This document shows, piece after piece, positions 13,401 to 26,500 of a stretch of 64,000 bases of DNA. Every line of letters starts with the position of its first letter. Positions within the stretch are counted from its first letter, which is position 1. This DNA is from Combretum micranthum (Eukaryota; Streptophyta; Magnoliopsida; Myrtales; Combretaceae), in NCBI GenBank assembly GCA_024138025.1, contig JAMXBD010002470.1:62001-126000 (forward strand), given 5' to 3'. The translations under genes were made by a program, and so were the position numbers. The notes beneath the pieces were generated by a model. That model had not been told where the DNA came from. It saw nothing but the letters and a program-made list of their open reading frames with translations, and did not search any database.

Positions 13401-13613
13401 ATTTTTATATTTTGAGTTTTGATACCCACTACAAAATATTGTATTTAGTATATGTTACTATTTAAGGACCTTTGTTTTAGGGTTTGTAGTTATATATAGG
13501 TTCATTATTATATTGTAGTTTTATTCAGGGTCTCTTCGAGTCTTACATTGACATTCTATTTTTACATTTGTATTTCTATTTTTTTTACTAGTATAAAAAT
13601 TCTCGAGTTTACA
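10430..13613 (-). repeat. probable 3' LTR of the chromovirus, minus strand
   Basis: Just past the integrase/chromodomain frames, the minus strand shows a purine run TTAGGGGAAGA followed by TGTAAACTCGAG (13613 leftward), a typical purine tract and LTR start for this gypsy clade. Within it lie a minus donor-like AAGGTAAGT near 12541, GC-rich repeats at 12000-12190, and a GTGAGCGAAACCAGGGCTCA module near 10471. The lower edge is not resolved; other sequence may be nested inside. Confidence 0.4.
11975..12190. repeat. two GC-rich tandem copies, period 117 bp
   Basis: The block AAGGCCGCCAGCTT occurs at 12010 and again at 12127, embedded in similar flanks (TTTTACATATC upstream of each; TACGCCGCCA or TACGTCGCCA downstream). 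A more diverged third copy may lie near 11890-11970. It stands out against the AT-rich surroundings. Confidence 0.65.
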
Positions 13614-14650
13614 TCTTCCCCTAAAAGAAACTTTTGCCCTCGAAAATTACTTGAATCATTGAAAGCCTCAGGATACTTTATGCCCATCTTCTCCTCTAGC
13701 TCCCAAGCAGCTTCTCGTTCTGATTGATTAGTCATTGCATATTCACATATTTGATCACCCACCTTCTCAAAATCTGCTCTTTAGTGTCAACAATCCTTTC
13801 TAGCTTTTCAATGATAGAGAGATTTGGCTGCACTTCCAACGGTTGCAAAGTTATTATTTGTTCAGGATTCTTTACATACTTTCTCTACACATATACATGA
13901 AACACATTGTATACTCCTTCTAAACTAGGTGGTAAAGCTAATCTATAAGCCACATCGCCTATTCTTTCCAAGATTTCATAAGGTCCAATATATTTGGGGT
14001 TTAACGTGCCCCTCAAACCAAATCTGACAACACCTTGGTTAGTGAGATCTTAAGCAGAACATGCTCCCCTACTTGAAACTCTAAAGGTCTCCTTCTCTTG
14101 CCTGCATAGCTTTTATGATGACTTTGAGCTACTTGCAACTTTTGTCCGATCACTTTGAGTTTATTAATAGCATATTGTACCAATTTTGGTCCCAAAATCT
14201 ATGTGTCACTAACTTCATCCCAGTGGATTGGCAACTAACACTTTTTACCATACAAGGTTTCATAAAGTAGCATCCCAAGTGATGCTTGATAGTCGTTGTT
14301 ATAAGAAAACTCCATAAAAGGTAAGTGCTCATCCTAGCTACCTTTAAAGTCTAAAGCGGATTCTCTCAATATGTCTTCCGGAATCTGGATGGTTCACTCA
14401 GATTGTCCTCCTATCCGAGGATGATAGGCAATACTAAAAACAACTTTAGTGCCCAAAGCTTTATGTAGGCTTTTCCATAACTTTCCAACAAATCTGGTAT
14501 CCTTGTCTGATACAATGGTCATTGATATTCCATTTAATCTCACTATCCCTTTGATGTACAACTTTGCTAAATGCTCTAATTTTTAGGCCAGCTCCCATTA
14601 CAAAGCAGTCAAAAAAATTTGGCTTGCCTCTCCTCACACGGGTTGACAAG
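13562..14650 (-). pseudogene. Ty3/gypsy chromovirus integrase and chromodomain remnant
   Basis: On the minus strand, going down in coordinate: integrase-core remains (SFSYNNDYQASLGM-like text in a broken frame near 14300, RQGYQICWKVME near 14490), the integrase C-terminal block with SYAGKRRRPLEFQVGEHVLL (about 14030-14110), and then a chromodomain with SEREAAWELEEKMGIKYPEAF (about 13660-13730) followed by NFRGQKFLLGEDVN. This order is that of Tekay/Del-type chromoviruses. Several frameshifts and stops are present, and RT, protease and gag are missing. Upstream the element is cut off by repeat DNA at about 14640. Confidence 0.85.
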
Positions 14651-15130
14651 TTCTGCGAGCCAACCCATTAAACAGTTAAGATTTTTTTTTTTTAGGCAAA
14701 CTTTTAACTTTACAATGTAACTACACTAAAGATTAAAAAAAAAAGTGGGGGAGGGGGTTATAAGATATATATATATATATATATATATATAAGTTTAGAA
14801 TAAAAATTACTATTCAAAATTAATGTTTTACTTTTTATTTTTTTAATATGGTTTATTTTTTAATGCATATTTACATATAGTTGTTTACTATTACTTGATA
14901 TATATTTTTTCATGGGTTTGCTTACACACACACACACATAAAACTTATATGAGTTCGCTAGCTAACCCAACTCGCAAGCAAGTTGGCCTGATTTACCCCA
15001 TGGGTTATGTGGGTGGGAAAAAATGGCCTACATAGTACAATTGGTTGAAATTTTTAGTTTAACCATTTTTTTGGGTTAAATGAGTTGACCACGTAACCTA
15101 CCTCGCTTGCTCAGCTCTAGTCAAAGGCCT
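14640..15130. repeat. possible hAT-like MITE plus AT microsatellite
   Basis: The chromovirus is interrupted here by DNA with CGGGTTGACAAG and GCGAGCCAACCCAT at the left and inverted-looking words (CTAACCCAACTCGC, GAGTTGACCACG, CTCGCTTGCTCAGCTCTAG) at the right, the style of AACCC/GGGTT plant MITEs. An (AT)n run lies at about 14765-14790 and an (AC)n run near 14926. I could not fix the ends or a TSD. Confidence 0.35.
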
Positions 15131-16301
15131 CCTCAATATTAGTTCGATCATTAACCACATAGGTTAACTCATTGGCCTTATGATTGACTCATCACAACAA
15201 AGTCCAAAGCATACCCTATCTAGAGTCACGTGACATGATTCGTTCTTATGAACTTAGCACGATCGTACATGGATTAGCAGACTCTCCTCACGTTCATGGT
15301 AGCTATAACCAACTGCCTATCCATCCATAATCCCATGATGCACAAAACTACTAAGAATCCACTCTTTATAAGTATCCCCTCCTTCTCTACACGAGAGATA
15401 ATGTTTCCTATGCTCTCCTCATACTGATTATTCACCCATATGTCACACATGCTTGTTGACTTAAGCATCAAAGTGATACGTCGGGTTGTGTTCTGTTTTG
15501 CTGGCTCAACACGTGCATGGGTTTAATGATTATCCTTTCCACTTATACTAGACTAAAACTAGGACAACATGTATGCCAACTTGCAATTTTAGCTCCTTTT
15601 TAAAAAAAAAAAGAAAATTGTAATTTGATTCTATAGAAATGGTATATAAGTATCACATTCCATATATTCATAAGTAAGTCATCTCATATCCCATACCTTA
15701 AAAGAGGTAGCAACCTTGTCTATCATTATTAAAAAAAAAATTATTAAAGTACTAATGCTATATTGCATCAATGCATTACAAAATTTTTATAAAGCATCAC
15801 GAGTCACAAATATAACAAAATAGACTAATAAAATTTTCAAGATATGACACATACTACGAGTGACACATGAATAGTATCACATGTTATAAGTGCAATACGC
15901 AAAACTTATATCAGTGTCGTACTTGGAACATGCAACACTCTTAAATTCTAAACATGTGATAATATTTATGTAATTAACTTGATTTAATTGCTATTTGTGT
16001 AATTTTCTTTTTTTTTTTTATTGATGGGTTGAATTACTTTGTTACAACTAATAAGATTTAATTTAATAAATATAGGTGAGTAAAATATTCATTCATCTTC
16101 CTATCCCTCAACCTAGGTTTCATTGAATGCTGATATCTAAAATCCCAAACAATCTATTTTAATTGTCCAGTTTTCATCTCTATCTAATTTAATATATTTC
16201 ATATTTTATTAGTATGTTATTAATATATTTTGCTAGTACCTCATCTGAATGCCACCTGTTTGATATATAAGAAAAATATATATTATTCACTTGGACCATT
16301 T

Positions 16302-16331
16302 TGTCCTCGTCTCTTGAAAGAGACGAGGACA
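16302..16331. repeat. 30-bp near-perfect palindrome
   Basis: TGTCCTCGTCTCTT, a 2-base spacer (GA), then AAGAGACGAGGACA. The same core word recurs within the next 110 bp (GTCTCTTCAAGAGATGAGG near 16343; AGAGATGAGATAAG and CTTATCTCTT near 16397-16430), so the 16300-16440 stretch is a cluster of inverted copies. Confidence 0.85.
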
Positions 16332-16699
16332 TAATGAATATTGTCTCTTCAAGAGATGAGGTTGTTGTAAAAATACAACGATCTTAACTTTTAAAGAGAT
16401 GAGATAAGCCACCCATGACCTTATCTCTTAAAAAAATGAAGTCAACTTGCCTAATTCTGGAAGTAATTTTTTAAATAATTTTTTTTGAAATATACAAGCA
16501 GATGACCCATTCACGATTTGTGTGTAAATAAAAAACCCAACATATATAAATTAAATAGATATACTGTTTTGATATATTGGAAGATGACAACCTTAATTAA
16601 TCCTAAAAATTAAAAAATTAATCACAAATTATAATTACAATTGTATTTTTCATAGATAACTTTTCTATGTTGGGTAGATGTCATTTATAAATATTGTAT

Positions 16700-17040
16700 C
16701 AAAGTTTTATATTGGTAAATGCTTAGGCTAATAAAGGAAAGACCATGTCTATTCAACTATATTTAATTCTATTCAAACCTTATTTAATTTTATGATTTTA
16801 GGAATGCCAAAAATATTTTATGCTGAAATGCTAAAAAAGGAAAAGACTATGTCTATTCAACCCTTATTTAATTTTATTCAAATCCTATTTATTTTCATGA
16901 TTTCAATGATACCAAAAATATTTTATGCTTATATGCTAAAAAAGAAAAAAGATCATATCTATTCAATCATTATTTAGTTATATTTATTCTATATTTATAA
17001 TTTTATAATTTTAAATATAGAAAAATATTTTATATTCATA
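16700..17040. repeat. about 105-bp tandem repeat, three copies or more
   Basis: The word ATGTCTATTCAA (or ATATCTATTCAA) recurs at 16745, 16849 and 16955, each time after a CTAAAAAAGGAAAAG-like stretch and before TTATTTAATT. The third copy fades into AT-rich sequence near 17040. Frames here are by-products of the repeat. Confidence 0.75.
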
Positions 17041-17515
17041 TACTAAAATATATTATATTAAAAATATTTATATTAAAATATAAAAAGGTGGTTTTGCTTT
17101 ACTATTAAAGATATATTAATTTCCTTTTTTCTTAAATGATGCATAAGGACCTAATATTTCAAATGAATACCCATGCCCTATACCCAAACCCTTACAGTGT
17201 AACGTTTGGCATTTCATCACCTCTCATGCAGCAGCAGCCTTTGCAGCGGTTAATCAACGTCAGTGGGTCGGTTCCTGATTTGTCTACTTCATTCGTTGGT
17301 TGTATCATTTTGTCTCTAAATAATTTGCATATTTTAAATATGAAAATACGAAGAAGATTCTAGAACTTTCTTTACAATTTAAAACAAAGAACATCTTCTT
17401 CCTCCTACTCTTCTTCTTCTTGCTTGCTTGCTTAGCATGAAATTACCTTTCGCAAGGTTTTATAATTAGCCTTTTCATATTGTTGTATAGGCACTTGGTT
17501 TTCTAGGTGGATGTC

Positions 17516-20500
17516 ATGACGAACCTTAACGAGGGGCCATTTAAAGTTGGCCAACACGTGGAGTCAAAATCGTTTATGAAAGGCTTTCGTGGTGCTTGGT
17601 TTCGCTGCAAGGTATGCATGTGTGTCTTAGACACAACATTTCTTGTTAACATGAAGTAAGCTAATTTCCGTTGTTTTTCATGCCATCATTATATGAAGCT
17701 AGGACTGTAAGGGTCGGGCTCGGCTTGTTTGAAATATTATGGAGCTAGAGTCGAGTTGGGTTTTTCAGTGAGTCTGAATATAGGCTCAAGGTTGGGTTTA
17801 CAAATTGTGCTTAGTTGAGTTTGTGAAAATGTTGATTTTTTATTTTTATTTTTATTTACTTATTTTTTATATAACCATTTGAAACGTTCTTAAATGAATT
17901 TATTCCATTAATTTCTCTTTTTAACTATTCAAAACATATTTTATGTAGCAAACAAGCCTCCAGCTTGCGAGTTTATGGCATGCTCGTGGGTTTAGATAGG
18001 AAACCGAACTCGCTTCGTTTAGTAAACATCTTGAGCTCAGTGCGTTTACTAATTGAGTTTGAGACATGTCAGCTTGGTTTGTTTACAGCTTTATATGCAA
18101 CAATTTCCGTTTTTGAACTTGGATTCTTCTCATTTACCAATTCAGTTTCAGCCGAGCTAAGATTGCGGTGGCTCATAAATGGCTCAGCTTGCATACAACT
18201 CTATATGAAGCCATTTCCTTTTATTTTTTTGTGATTAGACTAAAATTAATTATTTTTAGTAACAGTACCACAAACAAAACAGAATTTTTATCTTTTGACT
18301 GAAATATTTGATTGCATTTCCCTTTTGTTGAAGGTTCAATTTCATATTTAGATTTCCTCAATAAAATTGAAGGTAAATTGTAAATTGACCTATAGAACTA
18401 TTGATAAGGTGTGATTGCATTCTGGAGCTTGCACTTCATTTTCATATTTCTTAGATGCTAATATTAGTCTAGTTGGTATATCTTGTTCTGTCTTGTAATG
18501 TTAGTTGTGACTTTCCCACCCAAAAGTAATCATTATTCAAGCTAACAAGTGACTAGTGGGCATTTTCAGCCATATAGCAAAAAATTTCTTAACTAGTGTT
18601 CCCTCGATATCCTCTATATTGGTCTTATAAAGGTTGCCAGCTCTCTCAATTAGTCCATATAGGTTTTTGTTCATATGGGTTATCACAATCACTCTTTCCC
18701 CTCCTTGAATTGGCAATTTCTTGTAGTGAGACGTTACAAATGGGCTTAGTGCTTCTTCTTTTTTCAAGTGTAGGAATCAAGTTCATTCTGCTTCGCAAGA
18801 CTTTACAACTAGGCTTAATGCTTCGCTCTTATCAATGTGTGATGCAGTTAATTTTCTTGTCATGAGACCTCGCTTTTAGGCTCAATGCTAGATTTAAATC
18901 AATTTTGCTGCCCTTTACCTATAAGTCAACTGAGGAGTTACATCTCAGTAAAATTCCTTGCCCTCTTTAGCTTTTCTGAACTGAGTTGATTGATCCATCA
19001 ACTTCCGTGTTAGATTGTCTTTGAATTATCCACCTCTTGGTAAGGCATTGGCTTTGATACCCTTTATAACGCTACAACTCAAAAGTAATCAATTGTCAAG
19101 CAAAAAGTGATTATAGGTTTTCTCCATTCACTTGGCTCAGACATTCCTACTTAATGTTGACTTTGTGTTCTTTATCATGAACAAATTCCTCCTCCAAATG
19201 TTGTGACACTCCACTAGGGAATAATTTACTCTTTGTTTGATTTGCCTCTAGTGCTGTTATCTGTTTGAACTCCACAGTGGCTTCTTTTACTGAGGGTATG
19301 GTACTCCAATGTGAAGGACTTCAAGTTCTCAAAGAAGGGAAGGAAGTCTAGGAGAAATAAGAGAGAAAGGCTCGCTTTGAGTGAGCAAAATTTTAAAGTA
19401 TGATACTGCATACTGGTTGGTTTCCTCACTAGAACTATACTGCTGTCTGTTTGAGTCATCGAGTGAGTGTATACCATTTCTATGATTCCTTCTGGCTAGG
19501 GCTCGAAAGAAAAAAGCAATCTTTTTGTCTCCCAGGATAAGCCAAAGAACTCTGAGTTTTTGCTTTAGCAAAGATACTTGAGCTTCACTCAAAAAATAAA
19601 ACTGCTCAAAGGCCCTTTTTTCTCTTTTCCCATTTAACCTCTGCCACTGCTAATCTGTTTGCCTCTTGGATATTCCTCAAGTGCGTTCTGGCCAAATCAA
19701 CTTTTTCATTGAGGTTATAGTGTTTTAATTACGATGTGTTTAGTGCATAGTTGGTGTCTTGTGAGTTGATGCCTTTAGCCAAGCTTTATGGAGTTTTGTT
19801 GTAAAATCAACAAACATCTGTCAGAGTTGCAGGGACCCTTCCACTTCTCTTACAGCCCTTGTGTTGTTTGAGATACATTAAGCAGCCACTTCTTTCTGCA
19901 TGAAATGGCGAATTCGGATAGAGAAAAAAAAAAAAAAAGGCTTTTTTGAGTGTTTAAAAGCTGTTTACAGAGGAACCTTTTAGAAACTTCCTAAAATTGT
20001 GGATTCCTCGTGCTGATATTTATAACATCTGTAAATTTTTTTTATTTTTATATTTTTGCTTCAAATTTTGTTCCTTATGTACCATAACAATTTTATCAAC
20101 AAACTTTTTCATTGCTTGTCTTTTTAGACTGAATTCGCTACCTTGTTTGTAGGACGGTGTTGAAATGTGTTATAGAAGAAAACAGTATATTTTCTGTATA
20201 TATCTTTTTGTACATACATAGAGGTATATATACAAAGCTTTCTAAGTTGGTATACCAACCCTTACCTACCAATACTTTAACTCCATTGCCTAGTAAATAT
20301 AACACTAGTAAATACAATATTATTTACAACCCTTTATTCTATAACACTCCCCCTCAAGTTGAAGCATTGATATTTATCATGTCCAGCTTGTTACATAAAT
20401 AACTAACTCGATTCCATTCAATGCTTTTGTGAAAAAGTCTCCAAGTTGTTCTCCAGTCTTCGCATAGCTTGTGGAGATTAAGTTTTGTTGTATCTTTTCA

Positions 20501-23500
20501 TGAACAAAGTGCAATTGATCTCAATATGTTTGATTCTTTCATGAAATACCGGATTAGATGCAATATGAAGAGTAACTTGATTATCACACCACAGCTTTGT
20601 TGGTAGGGGAATTTTAAATCCAACCTTAGCCAGAATTTGGTATATCCACATCATCTCACATGTAGATTGAGCCCTAGCTTTATATTCTGATTCTGCACTA
20701 GATCTTGATACAACAACACTGCTTCTTACTCTTCAATGAAATCAGATCTCCTCCTAAGAAAACACGATAGCTAGTAATGGATCTTCTATCCTCGGAGCTA
20801 GCCCAATTTGCATCTGAAAAATATTCTATACAAGAATGACATGATTTTGATATAATATATCTTGTCCAAGAGCATCTTTCAAATAGGACAAGCTAACTTA
20901 CAACACTAACAGAATACGCAATATCAGGACGAGTTACTGTGAGGTAATTCAACTTTCCAACCAATCTTCTATATCTTCTAGGATCTTTGAATAACTCTCC
21001 ATCTTTGGTGAGTTGCATATTCGGTATCATTGGAGTATTACATGGTTTTGCCCCTAATTTTCTTGTTTTAGATAATAGGTCATGTACATACTTTTTTTGG
21101 GACAAGAAAATACTTTTCTTGTTCCTCATTAATTCAATACCCAAAAAATACTTCAACGACCCCAAGTCCTTTGTTTGAAACTAGCTATGAAGAGATTCTT
21201 TCAAAGAGCATATTCCTTTTTCATCATTTCCAGTAATAACTATATCATCTACATAAACAACAAGAAGAATAATCCAACACAAAGAATGTATATAGAACAC
21301 CGTGTGGTCAGAATTACTTTTGATCATCTCGAGCTTCTCAATTGCTTAATTAAATTTCCCAAACCACGCATGAGGACTTTGCTTCATCCCATATAAAGAT
21401 TTATGAAAACGACAAATTTTGCCTTTCTCCCCTTCAGCAACAAACCCTAGTGGTTACTCTATATAGATTTCCTCTTGAAAATCTCCATGTAAAAGGGCAT
21501 TTTTAATATCCAACTGGTGTAGAGGCCAATCATAAGTAGTTGCCAAAGAGATAAATAGTCGGACCGATGTTAATTGGGCTACTGGAGAAAAAGTGTCAGA
21601 ATAGTTTATGCCATAGGTTTGAGCATAACCCTAGGCTATAAGGCGAGCTTTAAGATAGGGCAACAGATCCATTTGGATTCTGCAAATACCCATTTGCAAC
21701 CAATAGCCTTTTTACTTATAGTCAAGCTTACCAAATCCCAAGTACTGTTAGCATCTAAGGCATTCATTTCACCTATAATTACAGTACGTTAGCTAGGATG
21801 AGATAAGGCCTCGTGAAGAGTACGAGGAGTGGATACATGATTAAGAGCGGCAACAAAGGAACACAAAGAAGATGATAAATGGTTAAAGGATACAAATGAA
21901 GAGATGGGGTAAGTTCATTGTCTTTTACCTTTGCGAAGAGCTATAGGAAGATCAAGGTCACTTGAGGTCGGATCTATTGAGAAAGAAGAGATTGGTGCAG
22001 GACATGAAGCTGGTGGATCTCGTCGTTGGAAATATACGTTGAATTGAAGGCTGTGATGGTGGCGTAGGTGGCGACGGTGGAGTAGTATGTGAACACTTAT
22101 AGGAAACCTGATAAAGTAGTATATCGTCCTCCTCTTCCTGTTTTGAGGTTTCAATGGATGAAAAGAATGGAGTATTTTCTACAAAAGTAACATCATTTGA
22201 CACAAGATACTTATCAAGGTGAGGACAGAAACACGAATATCCCTTTTGAACTCGAGAATATCCCAAAAAGAAATATTTAAGAGATTTTAGATCTGGTTTA
22301 TTGACCTGTAGACCAACATCACGAACAAAACAAGTACTGCTAAATATTCAAGGCTCAATAGGAAGTAATGTCGTTGTAGAAAACAATACTATATAATGAG
22401 TCTCGCCCTTAAGAACAGTTGAAGGGAGACGATTAATTAAAAAAAAGGCAATGGAGACTACATCAGCCCAAAATTGTTTAGGAACATGCATTTGAAATAA
22501 AAGTGTTCTTACCTTTTCAAGAAGATGTCGGTTTTTTCTCTCAGCCACTCCATTTTAAGAAGGTGTGTTTACACAAGAAGATTGATGAATGATACCATTT
22601 TGGAGCATGAATGTCTAAAATGTGTGAGAGAAATATTCCTTGGTGTTATTACTTCTTAATATTTGTACTGAAACATTAAATTGTGTTTTTTATTTCAGTA
22701 CAAAAAGCAGAAAAATGAGAAAACACTTCTGAACGATTTTTCATAAGATAAAGCCAAGTCATGCAAAAATAGTCATCCACAAGGGTAACAAAATATCCAA
22801 AACTAGTCTTAGATACAATGAGGCATGGTCCTCATACATTCGAATGAACTAATTTAAAGGGTTGGCTAGCTCTTTTATTGACTCTAGGCAAACTAGACAA
22901 ACATTGGTGTTTAACAAAATGACAAGATTCACAATCTAAGGTAGAAATATGATTAAATTGAGGAAAAAGTTTATTTAACAAAGATATAGAAGGGTGTCCA
23001 AGACGGCAGTGAGCTTCAAAAGCTGTTAGGACACTTAAGCATGCAACAAAACTTGGCACTTGTGTATCAATATATAAAGACCGCTTGATTCATGTCTTCT
23101 ACCAATAATTTTTTTTTTCATAAGATCTTGAAACAAACAATGACCAGGATAAAATGAGATACAATAATTCATTGCACGAGTAAGTTAACTTACTGATAGT
23201 AAGTTAAACGAAAACCGTGGTAAACTTAACACATAAGGTAAGGAAATGAAAGAAGTTGGATTAATTATGCCAGATCCAAGGACAAGTGACTTAGAGCCAT
23301 CTGCAAGCGTGATATTTGTAGGAGATGTGTATGGTTGGTAAGTGAAGAAAAGATTAAGGTTACCTATCATGTGATCTGTGGCTCTAGAATTAAAGACCCG
23401 CTTGGAAAATGAGGAAAGGAGACATTGAGTTAGTTTACTTGATTCTGATTTTGCAATAGCAGAAGTATGATGAGATGAAGCCTTCAATGCCTCTTGATAT

Positions 23501-26500
23501 TGGGAGAATTTGGCAAACTCTTCAGCTGAAACTGTGATTGTCTTCCCACAACTAAGCACAGACTTAGTAGGAGCAATATGTGTTGATGGTTTCTTTTGGG
23601 TACGATTTTGCAGCTTCTTACAATTGCGCTTCGTGTGGCCTAGTTCATGACAGTATTAGCATACTACTTCCCTTGAATTCTGACCTCGAGCATTATCTCC
23701 CCATTTCCCACAATGAAGGTGCGACTTACATTTTGACCGACAAGGGCAATATTAGAGTATGATGAAGTAACAGGTATATGCTTTTGTGGGCGAAGTACCT
23801 GGTAAAAGTCTCTCGAAGAGATGATATCTCAGAACTAGAGAGAATTTGCATTTTGATACCATCAAATTCAGGATAAAGATCGGCCAAAAAACTCATTACT
23901 GCCATTTGTTCCCGTTGAGTCTGCCGAATTCTCACATCGGGACTAAATGGTAGTAATACATTCAGTTCCTCATATATCTTCTTAAAGTTCATAAAATAGC
24001 TTATATGAGACTGATCATGTTGTTCAGCACGATAAAAGCCTTTACACACATCATATATACGGGAAATATTCTCTTTTTCTGAATACATAAACTCCAAATA
24101 ATCCATCAACTCCTTCACATATTCACAATGATTAACCAAAGTTATAATCTCATTATCAATAGAATTTTGAAGTTGCAAAAATATCCTAGTATCATCACGT
24201 AACCACACTTGTCTCATATCATCTCTTAGTGGATTATTTGTGAGGTGATCTTATTTTTCAATACTTCACAGGTATATCTGCACAGTTTTACTCCATGCAA
24301 TAAAATTATTTCCATTTAGCTTGTGTTCTGTAATCTTTGTAGATACTGAAATCATATCGATTACAAGCTTATTGTCTACATTATCCATTAAAACAAAAAG
24401 GATATATATAGTACCAATGAAATCAAAATCGTCCGATTCTTTTGAACCTTTGACAAATTCACAACCATCAAATATAAAAAATGAAAACAATTGCAACTAG
24501 AGGACAACAACAATTAGAAGATAACACCAATGGTATCCAAATGCAATCCACAAAAACCCAGCAGCCACACCACAACAAATCTTGAAAACTTCCACTAAAC
24601 AACTTCTCACAAGGATCAATGGGATCAACCCAATATCAAAAGAGGCAGAAACAATCTTACCAAGGATGTGTCGAAGCTTCCAAATGGCGGAAAAATGCTC
24701 CACGACGAAGAGCTGGAAGGTCGAGAGCTTTGAGCAATGTGTGAGACTTATGCGCGTGTCCTTCGTTCGCTGGAATTTGTGGGTGGGCCGGTCAACAGAT
24801 GGTGCTGCTTCCTAGACTGGTGGTGAAAAAAAAAAAAAAAAAAAAAAAAAATTCTCACCCTTGCTCACTCTCAACGTAGCACGTTGCTCACTAGGGCAAC
24901 TTCAACGTGAAAAACACACTAAAAAAGATTTTAAATTCTTACTAAGTGCTCTAATACCATGTTATAGAAGAAAATAGTATATTTTTTGTATTTATCTTTT
25001 TGTACATACATAGAGGTATATATACAAAGCTTTCTAAGTTGGTATACCAACCCTTACCTATCAATACTTTAAAGACATTGCCTAGTAAATATAACACTAA
25101 TAAATACAATATTATCTACAATCTTTTTTCCTATAACAAAATGGAAGCATACGTTTCTCATTTTGATTTTTTTTTTTTCACTTTGTATCATCAATTGAGA
25201 GTTTTCCCTACTCCAAAAAATAAAAGTCTAGCATAGTATTTGCCCTATCAGTATGTGCTTTGCCGCTTGTTAATGTTTGCCCTCTAACTATCATTCAATA
25301 TTTAGTTTCAATCTATAATAACTGAGATAGAAATATGTGTGCTTTCTATCAGATAAAGGATATGGAGGGAAGTATGAAGCAAGGTTCACTCAAGTATTAT
25401 TTGGAATGTCTTGATTTTCCAGATGAAAGTAAGTTCTACATCTTGTATATCTATTTGTTCTGCTATATTAATTCTCAAGTATTATTTGGACTAAGTTGCA
25501 TGCAATAGGTTTGGCTTATTTACCAACCAACTAGATTCTTGATACACAAACAAAAAATAGAGCTGTTGATGCTGGACAAAATTTTAAGCATCCACCAAAT
25601 CTGAGATGATGATATGTCATTACTTGATCATCCCTTGTTATTTTTTTTAATAATTCAGTAAATGGTATAAGGTCATGAAAAAAAAACTGGGGCCTATGCA
25701 CCAAATAGATTCCTGAACCATGAATTAGAAACCAGAGCTTAAGATGGTGGACCACTCTTGGATAACTTTTATCTTCTCTTTGTCAACCTCTGTATCTCTT
25801 CACAAAACAAAAATAACCAAGAGACACAACTTTATCTTGACCAAAGACACTTGTTCATGTTTCCATGCAACTTTTCATTTTGCCATGTTTCAGAAACTTC
25901 TCTTAGGTGCTGTAAATGCAAGAGGAAATCTGAAATATACACCATAGGTCATTGAAATATATGGCAGCCCATTTTCTAATAAATTGCCAAATCCATGATG
26001 CATTAATCTTATAAACATGCTTGGTACACTAGAAAGTCCCAAAGGCATTACCAACCAGTTGTAAAACCCGAGCATTGCTTTGAATGTGGATTTCCATGTG
26101 TCACCTTTTCTCATACATATCCGATGGTAGGCACCTTTTTGATGAATCTTGAGCAATGTGGCTTCATGGAGCTCATCTAACGGGCTGTCTAACTGAGGGA
26201 TATGCAGTAGCTATACCTAATGGTGATCTTGTTAATGGTGTGGCTATCCACACACATTCTTAGGCATGAGTAAGGTGGGATGGAGCATGGACTCATTAAC
26301 TCTCTCATGAACCCTTTCTCCAACAAATTTGATACCTAGTGTTCCAAGTTCCTTTGATCTTTTGGATTCATGTGATATGCTAGTCATTGGGTAAAGAAGC
26401 AATGGGAATCAAGTCTTTGAGGTTCAATACCATGAAAAGGGGGTAATCTCTTAGGCAACTCTTTAGGAAACAAATCAATGTTTTTTTTTTTTTAATTGGC

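Larger units (their letters stand above)
15131..17130. other. non-coding DNA with local repeats
   Basis: No gene was recognised. A minus frame at 15274-15471 has no recognisable similarity. Two local structures are listed separately: a 30-bp palindrome at 16302 and a tandem array at 16700-17030. Confidence 0.4.
20168..25138 (-). mobile_element. full-length Ty1/copia element inside Agenet intron 1
   Basis: A 4971-bp insertion antisense to the host gene. The LTRs are 179 bp each (20168-20346 and 24960-25138), both TGTTATAG...TATAACA. The flanks carry an identical 5-bp AAATG (20163-20167 and 25139-25143). On the minus strand the primer-binding site TGGTATTAGAGC follows the 5' LTR (about 24948-24959), and a purine tract TTGAGGGGGAG precedes the 3' LTR (20347-20357). 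A poly-A/T run lies at about 24826-24850 in the leader. Gag, protease, integrase, RT and RNase H are all recognisable but have stops. Confidence 0.93.

Noticed and set aside
15274..15471. 65-codon minus frame
   Set aside because: No recognisable family; it lies in repeat-like DNA between element fragments.
17136..17363. 75-codon plus frame just upstream of the Agenet start
   Set aside because: No family feature; it may be leader or intergenic DNA. It was not used as an exon because it does not join in frame with a clear donor.
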